From the NCBI RefSeq assembly GCF_019931145.1, contig NZ_JAIOUV010000007.1, positions 210,542 to 274,541 on the forward strand: DNA of 64,000 nt, read 5' to 3'. The position numbers and the translations under genes are program-made. Positions 44,999 to 54,243 of this stretch are shown here, in pieces (within the stretch, counting starts at the first letter, position 1; each line of letters begins with the position of its first letter). Below the pieces are notes generated by a model. The model saw only the letters and a program-made list of their open reading frames with translations. It made no database searches and was not told the origin of the DNA. The DNA comes from Marinicella meishanensis. GTDB taxonomy: Bacteria; Pseudomonadota; Gammaproteobacteria; Xanthomonadales; Marinicellaceae.

Positions 44999-46595
44999 GA
45001 GGGACAAAGGTCTCCTTAATGGTTCTCGGTGACAACCAACGGTACAGGTTCAAGGCACTGCCGGCTTTGTCGTTGGTGCCCGAGGCGCGGCCACCACCAA
45101 AGGGTTGTTGACCGACCACCGCACCGGTGGGCTTGTCATTGATGTAGAAGTTACCGGCGGCATGGCGCAGGCGATCGGTCATGTGACTGATCAGGTAGCG
45201 GTCTTGGGCAAAGATGGCGCCGGTCAAAGCGTAAATAGAGCCTTGATCACACAAATCCAACGTGGCTTCAAAAGCGGCCTCGTCATAAACATAAATGGTC
45301 AACACCGGGCCAAAAATTTCTTCTTGCATGGTTTTGAATTGCGGGTTGCTGGTGACAATCACGGTGGGTTCAATGAAATAACCCGCTGATTTGTCACAAC
45401 CACCACCAACGATGATTTCGGCATCGCTGGCTTGGGCGGCAAAATCCACGTAGGACTTAATCTTGTCAAATGAACGCTCGTCAATCACGGCATTGATGAA
45501 GTTACTGAAATCACGGGTGCTGCCCATTTTGAAGGATTGGATGTCAGCCACCAGCCGGTCTTTGACCTCACCCCACATCGATGCGGGGATGTAGGCCCTC
45601 GAGGCGGCCGAACATTTCTGACCTTGGTACTCAAAAGCACCACGTGACAAGGCCGTGGCCACGGCTTCAGGGTCCGAAGATTCATGGGCAAACACGAAAT
45701 CTTTGCCGCCGGTTTCGCCCACCAATCGCGGATACGAATGGTAGCGGCCAATGTTGGCACCGACCTCAGCAAAAATGTGCTGGAAGGTGGGGGTGGAGCC
45801 GGTGAAATGCACACCGGCCAGTTCAGGTCTTGGCAACAAAGCGGCACCGGCCACGGGACCATCGGCGGCCACCATATTGATCACACCATCAGGCAGACCA
45901 GCGGCTTTGAACACTTCCATGATCACCGAGGCGCTCAGCATTTGGGTGCCCGATGGTTTCCACACCACGGTGTTTCCCAACATCGCTGGCGTGGCGGGTA
46001 AGTTACCGGCGATGGCAGTGAAATTGAACGGGGTAATGGCCAACACAAAGCCTTCCAAGGGCCGCCAATCCAATTGGTTCCACACGCCGGGTGAAGAAAT
46101 CGGCTGTTGGCTCATGATTTGCTCATAAAAATAAGCATTGAAACGCAAAAAGTCGATCAATTCACAGGCCGAATCTATTTCGGCTTGGAAGCAGTTTTTC
46201 GATTGCCCGTGCATGGTGGCGGCATTGATGATATTGCGGTAGGGTCCGGCAATCAAATCGGCGGCTTTCAAGAACACCGCTGCGCGCGATTGCCAGGGCA
46301 AGTTGGCCCACTCGTGTTGGGCGGCGATGGCGGCATCGGCCGCGGCATTCAACTCGTTCGCCCCACCGGCATGGGCTTGGCCCAAGATGTGCTGATGATC
46401 GTGTGGCATCACCACCGCTTCGGTCACCCCAGTGCGCACCTCATCACCACCAATATAACAAGGGATGTCGGCCTGTTGGGCGGCCATGTGATCCATCACT
46501 TGTTGCAGGGCTTGGGTTTCTTCGGTGCCAGGCCGATAGGCTCTGATCGGCTCGTTGCTGACCGCTGGGGTTTGTGGAATGTTGGCACTGATCAT
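44967..46595 (-). CDS. pruA: L-glutamate gamma-semialdehyde dehydrogenase (P5C dehydrogenase)
   Basis: The 542-residue NAD-dependent aldehyde dehydrogenase converts glutamate semialdehyde to glutamate in proline breakdown. VLAITPFNFTAIAGNLPATP holds the catalytic Asn, VGETGGKDFVFAHESSD the general-base Glu region, and YQGQKCSAASRAYIPAS the catalytic Cys. The C-terminal FGGGRASGTNDKAGS is typical of the stand-alone P5CDH family, and no proline dehydrogenase domain is fused. A terminator follows directly. mdh lies upstream on the same strand with its own terminator. Confidence 0.95.
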   Translation of the reverse strand: MISANIPQTPAVSNEPIRAYRPGTEETQALQQVMDHMAAQQADIPCYIGGDEVRTGVTEAVVMPHDHQHILGQAHAGGANELNAAADAAIAAQHEWANLPWQSRAAVFLKAADLIAGPYRNIINAATMHGQSKNCFQAEIDSACELIDFLRFNAYFYEQIMSQQPISSPGVWNQLDWRPLEGFVLAITPFNFTAIAGNLPATPAMLGNTVVWKPSGTQMLSASVIMEVFKAAGLPDGVINMVAADGPVAGAALLPRPELAGVHFTGSTPTFQHIFAEVGANIGRYHSYPRLVGETGGKDFVFAHESSDPEAVATALSRGAFEYQGQKCSAASRAYIPASMWGEVKDRLVADIQSFKMGSTRDFSNFINAVIDERSFDKIKSYVDFAAQASDAEIIVGGGCDKSAGYFIEPTVIVTSNPQFKTMQEEIFGPVLTIYVYDEAAFEATLDLCDQGSIYALTGAIFAQDRYLISHMTDRLRHAAGNFYINDKPTGAVVGQQPFGGGRASGTNDKAGSALNLYRWLSPRTIKETFVPPTDYRYPFLG

Positions 46596-46674
46596 GGGGC
46601 AATCCTCGAAAAAAAAGTGAATTATACCGGTTCAGCTGGGGCTTTGCATCAACCGCAAGGCCCAGTTTTGGGCA

Positions 46675-46702
46675 CAAAAAAGCCGCTTCATCAGAAGCGG
46701 CT
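46675..46702 (-). terminator. Intrinsic terminator after mdh
   Basis: AGCCGCTTC (46681-46689) pairs with GAAGCGGCT (46694-46702) around ATCA; a T run follows on the minus strand. Confidence 0.88.
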
Positions 46703-46726
46703 GTTGGTTTCGGTTTGGGCCCCGGT

Positions 46727-47701
46727 TCAGAACAGGTGTTCCACTGCGGCGCGCTCTTCACGCAACTCGGCTTCCGTGGCATCGATGCGGGCTTGGGAAA
46801 ACTCACTGACTGGCAGGTCCTGCACAATCTGGTATTCGCCATTGGCACAGGTCACGGGGTAAGAAAAGATCACCCCAGGTGCCACGCCATAGCTGCCATC
46901 GGATGGGATGGCCATGGACACCCAGTCACCGTCGTTGGTGCCCAGTGCCCAGTTGCGCATGTGGTCAATGGCCGATGAGGCAGCCGAAGCGGCCGATGAG
47001 GCGCCACGGGCTTTGATGATCGCCGCGCCGCGTTGTTGCACGGTTGGAATGAAGTCATTGACGTACCAATCTTGGTCCACTTCCGACAAGGGCGCGCCAT
47101 TGAGTTTCACTTGCGACACATCAGGATACTGGGTCGATGAGTGGTTGCCCCAAATGGTCATGCTGGTGATGCCATCGGTTTGCACCCCGAATTTGCTGGC
47201 CAGTTGGGCCAAAGCCCGGTTGTGATCCAAGCGGGTCATGGCGGTGAACTGAGCGGGGTTGATGTCCGGTGCGTTTTGTTGGGCGATCAAGGCATTGGTG
47301 TTGGCTGGATTACCCACCACCAGGACTTTGATGTCTTTGGCGGCATGGTCATTGATGGCCTGACCTTGTACCGAGAAAATTTTGGCGTTGGCTTGCAACA
47401 GGTCGCTGCGCTCCATCCCAGGACCTCGTGGCATGGCACCAACCAACAAGGCATAGTCGGCGTCTTTAAAGGCGACATTGGCGTCATCGGTGGCCACCAC
47501 CCCATGCAGCAGTGGGAAGGCACAGTCTTCCAACTCCATCACCACACCCTGTACGGCATTCATCGCCGGTGGGATTTCCAACAAGTGCAAAATGACGGGT
47601 TGGTCTGGACCCAGCATGTTTCCTGCAGCAATTCTGAACAGCAGTTGGTAGCCAATTTGACCGGCAGCGCCAGTCACCACGACTCGGACGGGTGATTTCA
47701 T
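46727..47701 (-). CDS. mdh: Malate dehydrogenase
   Basis: ATG at 47701 ([20 protein letters not shown]) follows GGAGA; product 324 residues. The NAD-binding loop is [14 protein letters not shown], the substrate loop contains [12 protein letters not shown], and [20 protein letters not shown] and [13 protein letters not shown] hold the catalytic Asp and His. The sequence belongs to the cytosolic-type MDH that is common in proteobacteria such as Xanthomonas. It oxidises malate to oxaloacetate in the citric acid cycle. It is single, with a terminator. Confidence 0.95.
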   Translation of the reverse strand: MKSPVRVVVTGAAGQIGYQLLFRIAAGNMLGPDQPVILHLLEIPPAMNAVQGVVMELEDCAFPLLHGVVATDDANVAFKDADYALLVGAMPRGPGMERSDLLQANAKIFSVQGQAINDHAAKDIKVLVVGNPANTNALIAQQNAPDINPAQFTAMTRLDHNRALAQLASKFGVQTDGITSMTIWGNHSSTQYPDVSQVKLNGAPLSEVDQDWYVNDFIPTVQQRGAAIIKARGASSAASAASSAIDHMRNWALGTNDGDWVSMAIPSDGSYGVAPGVIFSYPVTCANGEYQIVQDLPVSEFSQARIDATEAELREERAAVEHLF

Positions 47702-47973
47702 TGAAGTCTCCAATTGATTGATTTGTTGCCCAAACAACCCCGTTCAAAAGTCAATGTTCGAACCATGGTTTGCTGGGATGGTCTTTGAGGCGCGATTATA
47801 ACAATCATGCCAGCCGATTGAAACGATAATCAGAGCAAAGATCGGTCTGATCTGTATCAAACATGCCGCTCCAGGAATTGTCAGGAAACTGTCAGGCTTT
47901 TGTCCTGGCGCTTGTGGTCTTTGGGCCGGCATGCTTCAATCTTAATTCCCTGTCATCGAAAGAGGATCATGCC

Positions 47974-48333
47974 ATGAACAAAGAACGTGTGTTGAATGCA
48001 TCGATTTGGGTCATCTCGGCCCTGGTTGCTGCTTTGTTTTTGCTGTCGGCCATCCCCAAGTTTTTTGATCCTGGTTGGGTCTCAAGATTCGCCCGATGGG
48101 GTTATACCGAAGGCTTCTTGTATCTGATTGCTGTGCTCGAAACACTGGGGGCGATCGGTTTGTTGTGGCCCAAATGGTCTGCTTATGCAGCCGTGGGTTT
48201 GATCGGCATCATGCTCGGCGCCATGTACACCCACCTGACCCATGACCAAGGCATCGTTTGGAACCTGATGTATGTGGTTTTGCTGCTGCTGATCGCTTGG
48301 CATCGATGGCCTCAACGCACCCACAGGCGCTGA
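47974..48333 (+). CDS. DoxX-family membrane protein
   Basis: ATG at 47974 has AGAGGA upstream; product 119 residues with four membrane helices. RVLNASIWVISALVAALFLL, then AIPKFFDPGWVSRFARWGYT and AVLETLGAIGLLWPKW match the DoxX/DoxD-like family (K-F at the start of the first loop, E in the third helix). Family members form respiratory or redox complexes in some bacteria, but the role here is unknown. Upstream is mdh on the other strand. Confidence 0.85.
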   Translation: MNKERVLNASIWVISALVAALFLLSAIPKFFDPGWVSRFARWGYTEGFLYLIAVLETLGAIGLLWPKWSAYAAVGLIGIMLGAMYTHLTHDQGIVWNLMYVVLLLLIAWHRWPQRTHRR

Positions 48334-48353
48334 AAATGAATGGCGTGCCTTAA

Positions 48354-48369
48354 TGTGAACAAATTCACA
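48354..48369. promoter_or_regulatory. Consensus CRP-type operator
   Basis: TGTGA (48354-48358) and TCACA (48365-48369) are separated by six bases, the exact consensus of the E. coli CRP/Vfr/Clp site. It lies upstream of a promoter for the 51-codon ORF, centred about 80 bp before the expected transcription start. Confidence 0.6.
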
Positions 48370-48406
48370 CACTGTGACATGTCCACAAAAAATCCAGGGA
48401 CAGCCA

Positions 48407-48435
48407 TTGAGCCAGCCTCCAGGCTGGCCTATGAT
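48407..48435 (+). promoter_or_regulatory. Probable sigma-70 promoter of the small acidic ORF
   Basis: TTGAGC (48407-48412) and TATGAT (48430-48435) are 17 bp apart. Between them lies the palindrome GCCAGCC-TCC-AGGCTGGC, which could be an operator. Confidence 0.5.
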
Positions 48436-48488
48436 GGGTTTCTGGGCTGAACACAGCCATTAGTTTATTAATCTACAGGAGCAGCATC

Positions 48489-48644
48489 ATGCCAGGAACA
48501 GAAGACAACAAAGACCAAGATCAGCAAAAACAAGCCAACAATCAGGCACCTGCTGACCAGACCGACAACAACACCGACAACGATCCGGGCAATGACCCCA
48601 ACAACGGTGGTGGCGAAGGCAAAGACGGCAAAGATTACTTTTGA
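48489..48644 (+). CDS. Small acidic, disordered protein (51 residues)
   Basis: A 52-codon frame starts at ATG 48489 with a strong AGGAG site eight bases upstream. The product (MPGTEDNKDQ, then rich in Asn, Asp, Gln and Gly, ending GKDGKDYF) has no hydrophobic core and should be unfolded. It has no Cys, no signal peptide and no family I recognise. The promoter and consensus CRP site upstream support expression, perhaps under carbon control. Its stop lies 54 bp from the convergent tRNA-Pro gene. Confidence 0.6.
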   Translation: MPGTEDNKDQDQQKQANNQAPADQTDNNTDNDPGNDPNNGGGEGKDGKDYF

Positions 48645-48697
48645 ACCCAATGTCTGCCCAAGGACTGGGTGACGGCGGTTCATGGAAAGTCTGAAAA

Positions 48698-48774
48698 TGG
48701 TCGGAGCGAGAGGATTCGAACCTCCGACCCCCACAACCCCATTGTGGTGCGCTACCAGGCTGCGCTACGCTCCG
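48698..48774 (-). tRNA. tRNA-Pro(GGG)
   Basis: The 77-nt minus-strand gene folds as a normal tRNA: acceptor CGGAGCG/CGCTCCG, anticodon stem CCACA/TGTGG with loop ATGGGGT (anticodon GGG), T arm GGAGG-TTCGAAT-CCTCT and encoded CCA. It is very close to E. coli tRNA-Pro(GGG). Confidence 0.95.
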
Positions 48775-48846
48775 AAACAGAAGGCGTATTCTAACACAAA
48801 GATCAGAATCACCAAGTGAAAAAGAAAGGAATTTAAAACGTTGGAA

Positions 48847-49200
48847 TTACTTCAGGAGTTCCAGGATTTCTTCCAGTTCTACGCGCGTCTGTTGGATGAC
48901 TTGATAGGACTTACTGGCTTCTTTTTCTGAGACTTTACCATTGAGTTTTTGGCGGGCACCGGAGATGGTGTAGCCATGATCATACAACAGGCTGCGGATC
49001 TGCCGTATCATCATCACGTCATTGCGCTGATAATACCGACGATTGCCCCGACGTTTGACTGGATTCAGGTTGTCAAACTCATTCTCCCAGTAGCGCAACA
49101 CGTGCTGTTTCACATCGCACAAAGTGGACACTTCACCGATGGTGAAATATCGTTTTGCGGGAATGGGAGGCAGGGACTTATTGTGGCCTTGATCCAGCAT
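48847..49200 (-). CDS. MerR-family transcription regulator
   Basis: The 117-residue protein has the MerR winged helix-turn-helix ([20 protein letters not shown], then [20 protein letters not shown]) and a short coiled-coil tail with no Cys effector site. A MerR-type gene directly after ihfA is the usual gammaproteobacterial order. Its start overlaps the ihfA end by 23 nt, so it is the last gene of the thrS-pheT-ihfA operon. Confidence 0.92.
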   Translation of the reverse strand: MLDQGHNKSLPPIPAKRYFTIGEVSTLCDVKQHVLRYWENEFDNLNPVKRRGNRRYYQRNDVMMIRQIRSLLYDHGYTISGARQKLNGKVSEKEASKSYQVIQQTRVELEEILELLK

Positions 49201-49486
49201 AGGTTTCTATCGTATTCCTCAATTTTTGACCGGGCTTGAAAGCCACCACCCTTCTGGCTGAAATAGGAATTTCTTCCAGCGTTTTGGGGTTTCTGCCGGG
49301 TCTCGACTTCTTATCTCTCAGTTCAAAGTTTCCAAATCCAGAAAGCTTCACACCATGACCCGCCAGTAACTGGGCTTTGATGGTTTCAAAAAACACACTG
49401 ATGAACTCGCTTGCTTCGCGTTTGTTCAGGCCCACTTCCATATAAAGAATCTCGGCCAGGTCAGTCTTGGTCACCGTTTGTGTCAT
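49178..49486 (-). CDS. ihfA: Integration host factor subunit alpha
   Basis: The 102-residue HU/IHF-fold protein has [20 protein letters not shown] at its start and the beta-arm region [20 protein letters not shown] with the Pro that intercalates in DNA. The alpha subunit pairs with IHF-beta to bend DNA for recombination, replication and transcription. The ATG overlaps the pheT stop, as in E. coli. Confidence 0.96.
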   Translation of the reverse strand: MTQTVTKTDLAEILYMEVGLNKREASEFISVFFETIKAQLLAGHGVKLSGFGNFELRDKKSRPGRNPKTLEEIPISARRVVAFKPGQKLRNTIETYAGSRPQ

Positions 49487-51873
49487 GATCTGATTTCTGC
49501 GTTTAACTGTTCCGCTAAAAAGGATACCGCTTTTGATACCAGTTTGTCCACTTCTTTATCTTCTAAAGTTCGATTTTTTTCCTGAAAAATCATAGCCATG
49601 GCGAGACTTTTGTATCCTTTTTCAATATTGTCACCTTTGTACACATCAAACAAACACAGCTCATTGAGCAGCCCTTGATCGTCACCCAGGCTTGATTTCA
49701 CGGCATTTGCCACCTCTGACCAACTGATTGCATCGCGGATCACCACCGCCAAATCGCGGCGCACCGATGGAAATTTCGACACCGACTGCCATTGTGGCAA
49801 AACCATGTGTTGGATGTCATTCATGGCAAATTCTGCCACATAAACCTCTTGCTTGATCTTCATTTTTTGCACCATTGAGGGGTGTACTTGCCCCACATGC
49901 CCAACCACTTGACCATTGAGGTGGACCGCGGCTTGTCGCCCAGGATGTAAATGGGCCAAAGCCGATGGTGTGAAGGTCAATTCACCCGGCACCGCTGCCA
50001 ACAAGCTCTCGACATCACCTTTGAGGGTGAAAAAGTCGACTTTTTGACCATGAATGCCCCATTGTTCGGGGGCTTGTTGACCGGTTTTCGCCAGCAACAA
50101 CACATCTTCTTGTTGGATTTCGGTCGACTTGCTGAACACTTTACCCAGTTCGAACAAGGCCAAATCATGGTTTTGGCGGGCCAGATTGGCTTTGATGTTG
50201 GCCAATATGCCGGGCAACAAATGCGTGCGCATCACCGCCATGTCTTGATTCAAAGGATTGGCCAAGGCGAACACGTCTTGATCCAAACCCAAGGCAGTCA
50301 GTTGTTTCTCACCCACAAATGAATAATTGATCACTTCCTGGTAGGACAAATCACTGAGCTGTTGCTTCAGGTGGCGCCATTGGCGAATGGCTTCAGGAAT
50401 CACCCGAATGGCATCGGTCGAAGCCAGGCGATGCGCCGGCATCTGATCGTAACCTACCACCCGCACCACTTCTTCGATCAAATCCTCAGCGATGGCCAGG
50501 TCAAAACGCCAAGACGGTGAAGTCGCGGTCCAGGTTTGGCCATCGAATTGGTTGTCGATACCCAAAGCAGTCAAGATTTGACTCACTTGTTCGTCAGCCA
50601 CAGCAAAACCCAGCACTTTGAGCAAGTGATCTCGGGTCAACCGGATGGTTTGTTGTTGGGGAATGTGTGCGGTCTCTTTGGCCACTTTGATCGGTGCCAC
50701 CTGACCACCACAAATTTCAGTGATCAGCTCAGTGGCCCGGTGCAAGGCACGCTCTTGAAGATCCCAATCCACGCCCCGTTCAAAACGCAAGCCAGATTCG
50801 GTGTGGACCCCCAATTTGCGCGATTTACCCATGATGGTGGCGGGATCAAAATAAGCCGCTTCCAGGATGATGTCCTGGGTGGCGGCTGACACCCCGCTGT
50901 CCAAGCCACCGATCACCCCGGCCACAGCCAAGGCTTTTTGTTGATCGGCAATGACCAAGAATTCCGGGGTCAAGGTGGCTTCACTTTCATCCAACAACTG
51001 CAACTGTTCGCCGTCTTTGGCCATGCGCACCACAATGCCGCCTTCAATCTGATGCAAATCAAAGGCATGCATCGGCTGCCCCAACTCCAACATCACGTAA
51101 TTGGTCACATCGACCACTGGGTGGATCGAGCGGAGGCCACTGCGGCGCAATTTTTCCTTCATCCACAAAGGCGTAACTTGGGTGTTGTCGATGCCTTTGA
51201 TGATGCGACTGCCATAGATGGGGCATTGTGCCGGGGCCTGTAAATCAATGTCCATCACCATGTCGGTGGTTTCGGCCACGGCTTGTTCTGCCGGTTCATT
51301 CACCGCCAATTGATTCAACGTGGCCACTTCTCGGGCCACCCCGCGCAGACAAAAGCAATCGGCCCGGTTGGGAGTCAAATCCACATCGATGAGCTGGTCA
51401 GCCAATTGCATGTAATCACGCAAATCGGCGCCCACCGGCGCATCGGCTGGCAATTCCATGATGCCATCGCTTTCCTGACTGATGCCCAATTCCACTTCTG
51501 AACACAGCATGCCATGGGAAACCACACCACGCAATTCAGATTTTTTGATGTTGAACACCTCGCCTGGCGTTTTGCCGGGCAACACCGCACCAATGGTCGA
51601 TAAGGCGGTTTTCAAACCAACCCGGGCATTGGGCGCACCACAGACAATCTGCAGCTCATCACCACCGGCAGCCACTTGACAGACTTTGAGTTTGTCGGCA
51701 TTGGGGTGCGGTTCACAGGTTTTGATTTCAGCCACCACCACACCGGTAAATGCACCGGCGGCCGGTTCCACCCCGTCCACTTCCAAGCCCAGCATGGTCA
51801 ATTGTTCCATCAAGGTCTCGGTGGTGCCGGTGTCAGTCACCCACTCTTGTAACCACTGTTCACTGAATTTCAT
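49483..51873 (-). CDS. pheT: Phenylalanyl-tRNA synthetase beta subunit
   Basis: The 796-residue protein has the full PheT architecture: N-terminal tRNA-binding EMAP-like domain ([20 protein letters not shown]), B3/B4 editing domain, B5 domain and C-terminal anticodon-binding domain ([20 protein letters not shown]). With PheS it forms the alpha2beta2 enzyme that charges tRNA-Phe; the beta subunit edits tyrosine mischarging. The start overlaps pheS by 4 nt and the end overlaps ihfA. Confidence 0.97.
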   Translation of the reverse strand: MKFSEQWLQEWVTDTGTTETLMEQLTMLGLEVDGVEPAAGAFTGVVVAEIKTCEPHPNADKLKVCQVAAGGDELQIVCGAPNARVGLKTALSTIGAVLPGKTPGEVFNIKKSELRGVVSHGMLCSEVELGISQESDGIMELPADAPVGADLRDYMQLADQLIDVDLTPNRADCFCLRGVAREVATLNQLAVNEPAEQAVAETTDMVMDIDLQAPAQCPIYGSRIIKGIDNTQVTPLWMKEKLRRSGLRSIHPVVDVTNYVMLELGQPMHAFDLHQIEGGIVVRMAKDGEQLQLLDESEATLTPEFLVIADQQKALAVAGVIGGLDSGVSAATQDIILEAAYFDPATIMGKSRKLGVHTESGLRFERGVDWDLQERALHRATELITEICGGQVAPIKVAKETAHIPQQQTIRLTRDHLLKVLGFAVADEQVSQILTALGIDNQFDGQTWTATSPSWRFDLAIAEDLIEEVVRVVGYDQMPAHRLASTDAIRVIPEAIRQWRHLKQQLSDLSYQEVINYSFVGEKQLTALGLDQDVFALANPLNQDMAVMRTHLLPGILANIKANLARQNHDLALFELGKVFSKSTEIQQEDVLLLAKTGQQAPEQWGIHGQKVDFFTLKGDVESLLAAVPGELTFTPSALAHLHPGRQAAVHLNGQVVGHVGQVHPSMVQKMKIKQEVYVAEFAMNDIQHMVLPQWQSVSKFPSVRRDLAVVIRDAISWSEVANAVKSSLGDDQGLLNELCLFDVYKGDNIEKGYKSLAMAMIFQEKNRTLEDKEVDKLVSKAVSFLAEQLNAEIRS

Positions 51874-52883
51874 GGTTTGGCTCCTGCGTCTGAGAATTGT
51901 TGTAAAAAGGCCAGGTCGTTTTCAAAGAAGTTGCGCAAGTCCTGCACCCCATAACGCAACATGGCGAATCGCTCAACACCCAAGCCAAACGCGAAGCCGG
52001 TGTATTTTTCCGGATCAATGCCACCGGAACGCAGCACATTGGGGTGCACCATGCCACAACCCAACACCTCCAACCAATCAATGCTGCCATCGTCCTTTTT
52101 CCATTCCACGTCCACTTCTGCCGACGGTTCAGTGAAAGGGAAGTAAGATGGCCTGAGGCGAATTTGCAAATCGTCTTCAAAAAACGCGTTAACGAATTGA
52201 TTCAACACCCCTTTCAAGGAAGTGAATGTAACGTCCTCACCAATCACCAAGCCTTCCACCTGATGAAACATCGGGGTATGGGTCTGGTCTGAGTCGCTGC
52301 GATACACCTTGCCTGGGGCAATGATTTTGATCGGCGGCTGCATGGTTTTCATGGCCCGAATCTGCACCGGCGAGGTGTGGGTTCGCAACAAGTGGCCGTC
52401 GGGAAAATAAAATGTGTCGTGCATGGCCCGGGCCGGATGGTGGGCCGGAAAATTCAAGGCTTCGAAATTGTGGAAATCATCTTCAATTTCTGGCCCGGTC
52501 ACCACATCAAAACCGACTTGTGAGAACAGGTCGATGATGCGTTGCATGGTGCGGGTCACCGGATGCACACCACCGGCCGCCTGTTGCCGTCCCGGTAAAG
52601 TGACGTCGACCGCTTCGGCCATCAGTTTTTGATTCAACTCGGCCTGCATCAGCGTGGTTTTTTTCTCTTGAATGGCGGCAAACAACTGGGTTTTCACTTC
52701 ATTGATCTGTTGCCCCGCTTGTTTGCGGTCTTCCGGTGGCAGTTGACCCAGTTGTTTCAATTGGGTGGTCACAGTGCCTTTCTGGCCCAGGTAATGGACC
52801 CGCACCTCGTCCAGCGCCTGGACGGATTCTGCCTGTTCGATTTGGCCCAAGCCAGCGGCCAAGAGTTGTTTCAAATCACTCAC
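51870..52883 (-). CDS. pheS: Phenylalanyl-tRNA synthetase alpha subunit
   Basis: The 337-residue class II synthetase subunit has an N-terminal coiled coil that binds tRNA ([20 protein letters not shown]) and the catalytic core: [20 protein letters not shown] (motif 1), [20 protein letters not shown] (motif 2) and [18 protein letters not shown] (motif 3). It activates phenylalanine. A terminator-type hairpin lies upstream between rplT and pheS and may act as an attenuator. Confidence 0.97.
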   Translation of the reverse strand: MSDLKQLLAAGLGQIEQAESVQALDEVRVHYLGQKGTVTTQLKQLGQLPPEDRKQAGQQINEVKTQLFAAIQEKKTTLMQAELNQKLMAEAVDVTLPGRQQAAGGVHPVTRTMQRIIDLFSQVGFDVVTGPEIEDDFHNFEALNFPAHHPARAMHDTFYFPDGHLLRTHTSPVQIRAMKTMQPPIKIIAPGKVYRSDSDQTHTPMFHQVEGLVIGEDVTFTSLKGVLNQFVNAFFEDDLQIRLRPSYFPFTEPSAEVDVEWKKDDGSIDWLEVLGCGMVHPNVLRSGGIDPEKYTGFAFGLGVERFAMLRYGVQDLRNFFENDLAFLQQFSDAGAKP

Positions 52884-52925
52884 TTTAATTCTCTGTTGAT
52901 GTCGATTGGGTGTTTTTTGGGTGGT

Positions 52926-52959
52926 AAAAAAAAGGCAATCAGCGTCACCGCTGATTGCC
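52926..52959 (-). terminator. Terminator/attenuator between rplT and pheS
   Basis: GGCAATCAGCG (52934-52944) pairs with CGCTGATTGCC (52949-52959), followed on the minus strand by eight T. In E. coli this position holds the pheST attenuator with a Phe-rich leader peptide; no such leader is seen here. Confidence 0.85.
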
Positions 52960-53000
52960 CTTCAGTGTTGCATTGTCACGGCCTGAAAGGCCAGGTGACA

Positions 53001-53357
53001 TTAAGCCAGTGCTGCTTTGGCTTGTTCCACGACAGCTGCGAAACCTGCTTTGTCGTGAACAGCCATGTCAGCCAGCACTTTGCGATCCAAAGAGATATCA
53101 GCTTTTTTCAAGCCGTTGATAAATCGTGAATAGCTCATGCCGTTGTTGCGGGCACCGGCGTTGATGCGGGTGATCCACAAAGCACGAAATGTTCTTTTTC
53201 TGGCTTTGCGGTCGCGGTAAGCGTACTGACCGGCTTTGATGACGGCCTGTTTCGCTACGCGGTAAATTTTGCGGCGGGCGTTGTAGTAACCTTTCGCCAG
53301 TTTCAGGATTTTTTTGTGTCTTCTGCGTGCTTGGACGCCTCTTTTAACTCTTGCCAT
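53001..53357 (-). CDS. rplT: 50S ribosomal protein L20
   Basis: The 118-residue basic protein starts [20 protein letters not shown] and contains [20 protein letters not shown] and [20 protein letters not shown], all L20 signatures. L20 binds 23S rRNA early in 50S assembly and, in many bacteria, represses translation of rpmI-rplT. It follows rpmI by 16 bp. Confidence 0.98.
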   Translation of the reverse strand: MARVKRGVQARRRHKKILKLAKGYYNARRKIYRVAKQAVIKAGQYAYRDRKARKRTFRALWITRINAGARNNGMSYSRFINGLKKADISLDRKVLADMAVHDKAGFAAVVEQAKAALA

Positions 53358-53373
53358 GATGTGTCTCCTTTAA

Positions 53374-53568
53374 TTAAGCGTAAGGCAGTAATCTTTTCAC
53401 TGATGCTTCATCAGCTTCGTGGACCATGCTGGTGCCACGCAGGTTGCGTTTACGTTTGGTACTCATCTTGGTCAAGATGTGACTTCTGAACGCGTGCTTT
53501 CTTTTGAAGCCGGACGCGGTCTTACGAAAGCGCTTGGCCGCGCCTTTTTTGGTTTTCATTTTAGGCAT
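53374..53568 (-). CDS. rpmI: 50S ribosomal protein L35
   Basis: The 64-residue basic protein starts [20 protein letters not shown] and has [20 protein letters not shown], typical of L35. It lies between infC and rplT as in nearly all gammaproteobacteria. Confidence 0.98.
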   Translation of the reverse strand: MPKMKTKKGAAKRFRKTASGFKRKHAFRSHILTKMSTKRKRNLRGTSMVHEADEASVKRLLPYA

Positions 53569-53699
53569 GATGCCCTCCTGTATTTATTTATATACTCCAG
53601 CAAGTAGCCAATTCAGAGGCAGGCCTCTGCGGCTTTGTTCAACCTTGACTCGCTGGTCAGCTAGTTATTTTTAAGGGATTTAAACCTGTTGTTCCATGC

Positions 53700-54224
53700 T
53701 CACTTGTTGGGCTTGGGCGCCAACAACATGATCATGAATCGACCTTCCATTTTCGCTGGTCGTTGTTCAACAACCACTTCATCCTGTAAATCGTCTTCCA
53801 GTCGGTCCAACATGTCCGAACCGATGTCTCTGTGTGCCAATTCACGTCCTCGGAACATGATCGTCACTTTGACCTTGTTTCCTTGGCCAATGAATTTGCG
53901 TAAATTTCTGAGCTTGACTTGATAATCCGCTTCTTCGGTGTTGGGTCGAAATTTGACTTCTTTCAACTGCACCTTCTTTTGTTTCTTTTTGGCCAACTGA
54001 TTTTTCTTGGCCTGTTCAAATTTGAACTTACCATAGTCCATGATTTTACAGACCGGCGGCTGCGCCTTGGGTGAAATTTCCACCAAGTCCAAACCGGCTC
54101 CGATGGCCCGATCCATGGCTTCATCTGTTGAAATCACACCAACCTGGTCTCCGTGTTGGTCAATCAGTCTTACTTCAGGAACTCTGATTTGTCGGTTCCT
54201 GCGTACTTTGTCATTTTTAGCGAT
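53700..54224 (-). CDS. infC: Translation initiation factor IF-3, rare ATC start
   Basis: The C-terminal 145 residues ([76 protein letters not shown]) are typical IF-3. The frame continues upstream through [15 protein letters not shown] and RRNRQIR to a codon ATC at 54224, eight bases after GGAGG, directly preceded by CTG and an in-frame TGA. No ATG, GTG or TTG gives a full-length protein: the first GTG (54137) would lose the start of the N-domain. A rare start is expected, since IF-3 rejects such codons and thereby limits its own synthesis (AUU in E. coli). Product 174 residues. Confidence 0.93.
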   Translation of the reverse strand: MAKNDKVRRNRQIRVPEVRLIDQHGDQVGVISTDEAMDRAIGAGLDLVEISPKAQPPVCKIMDYGKFKFEQAKKNQLAKKKQKKVQLKEVKFRPNTEEADYQVKLRNLRKFIGQGNKVKVTIMFRGRELAHRDIGSDMLDRLEDDLQDEVVVEQRPAKMEGRFMIMLLAPKPNK

Positions 54225-54243
54225 CAGTCAATCCTCCAAACAA

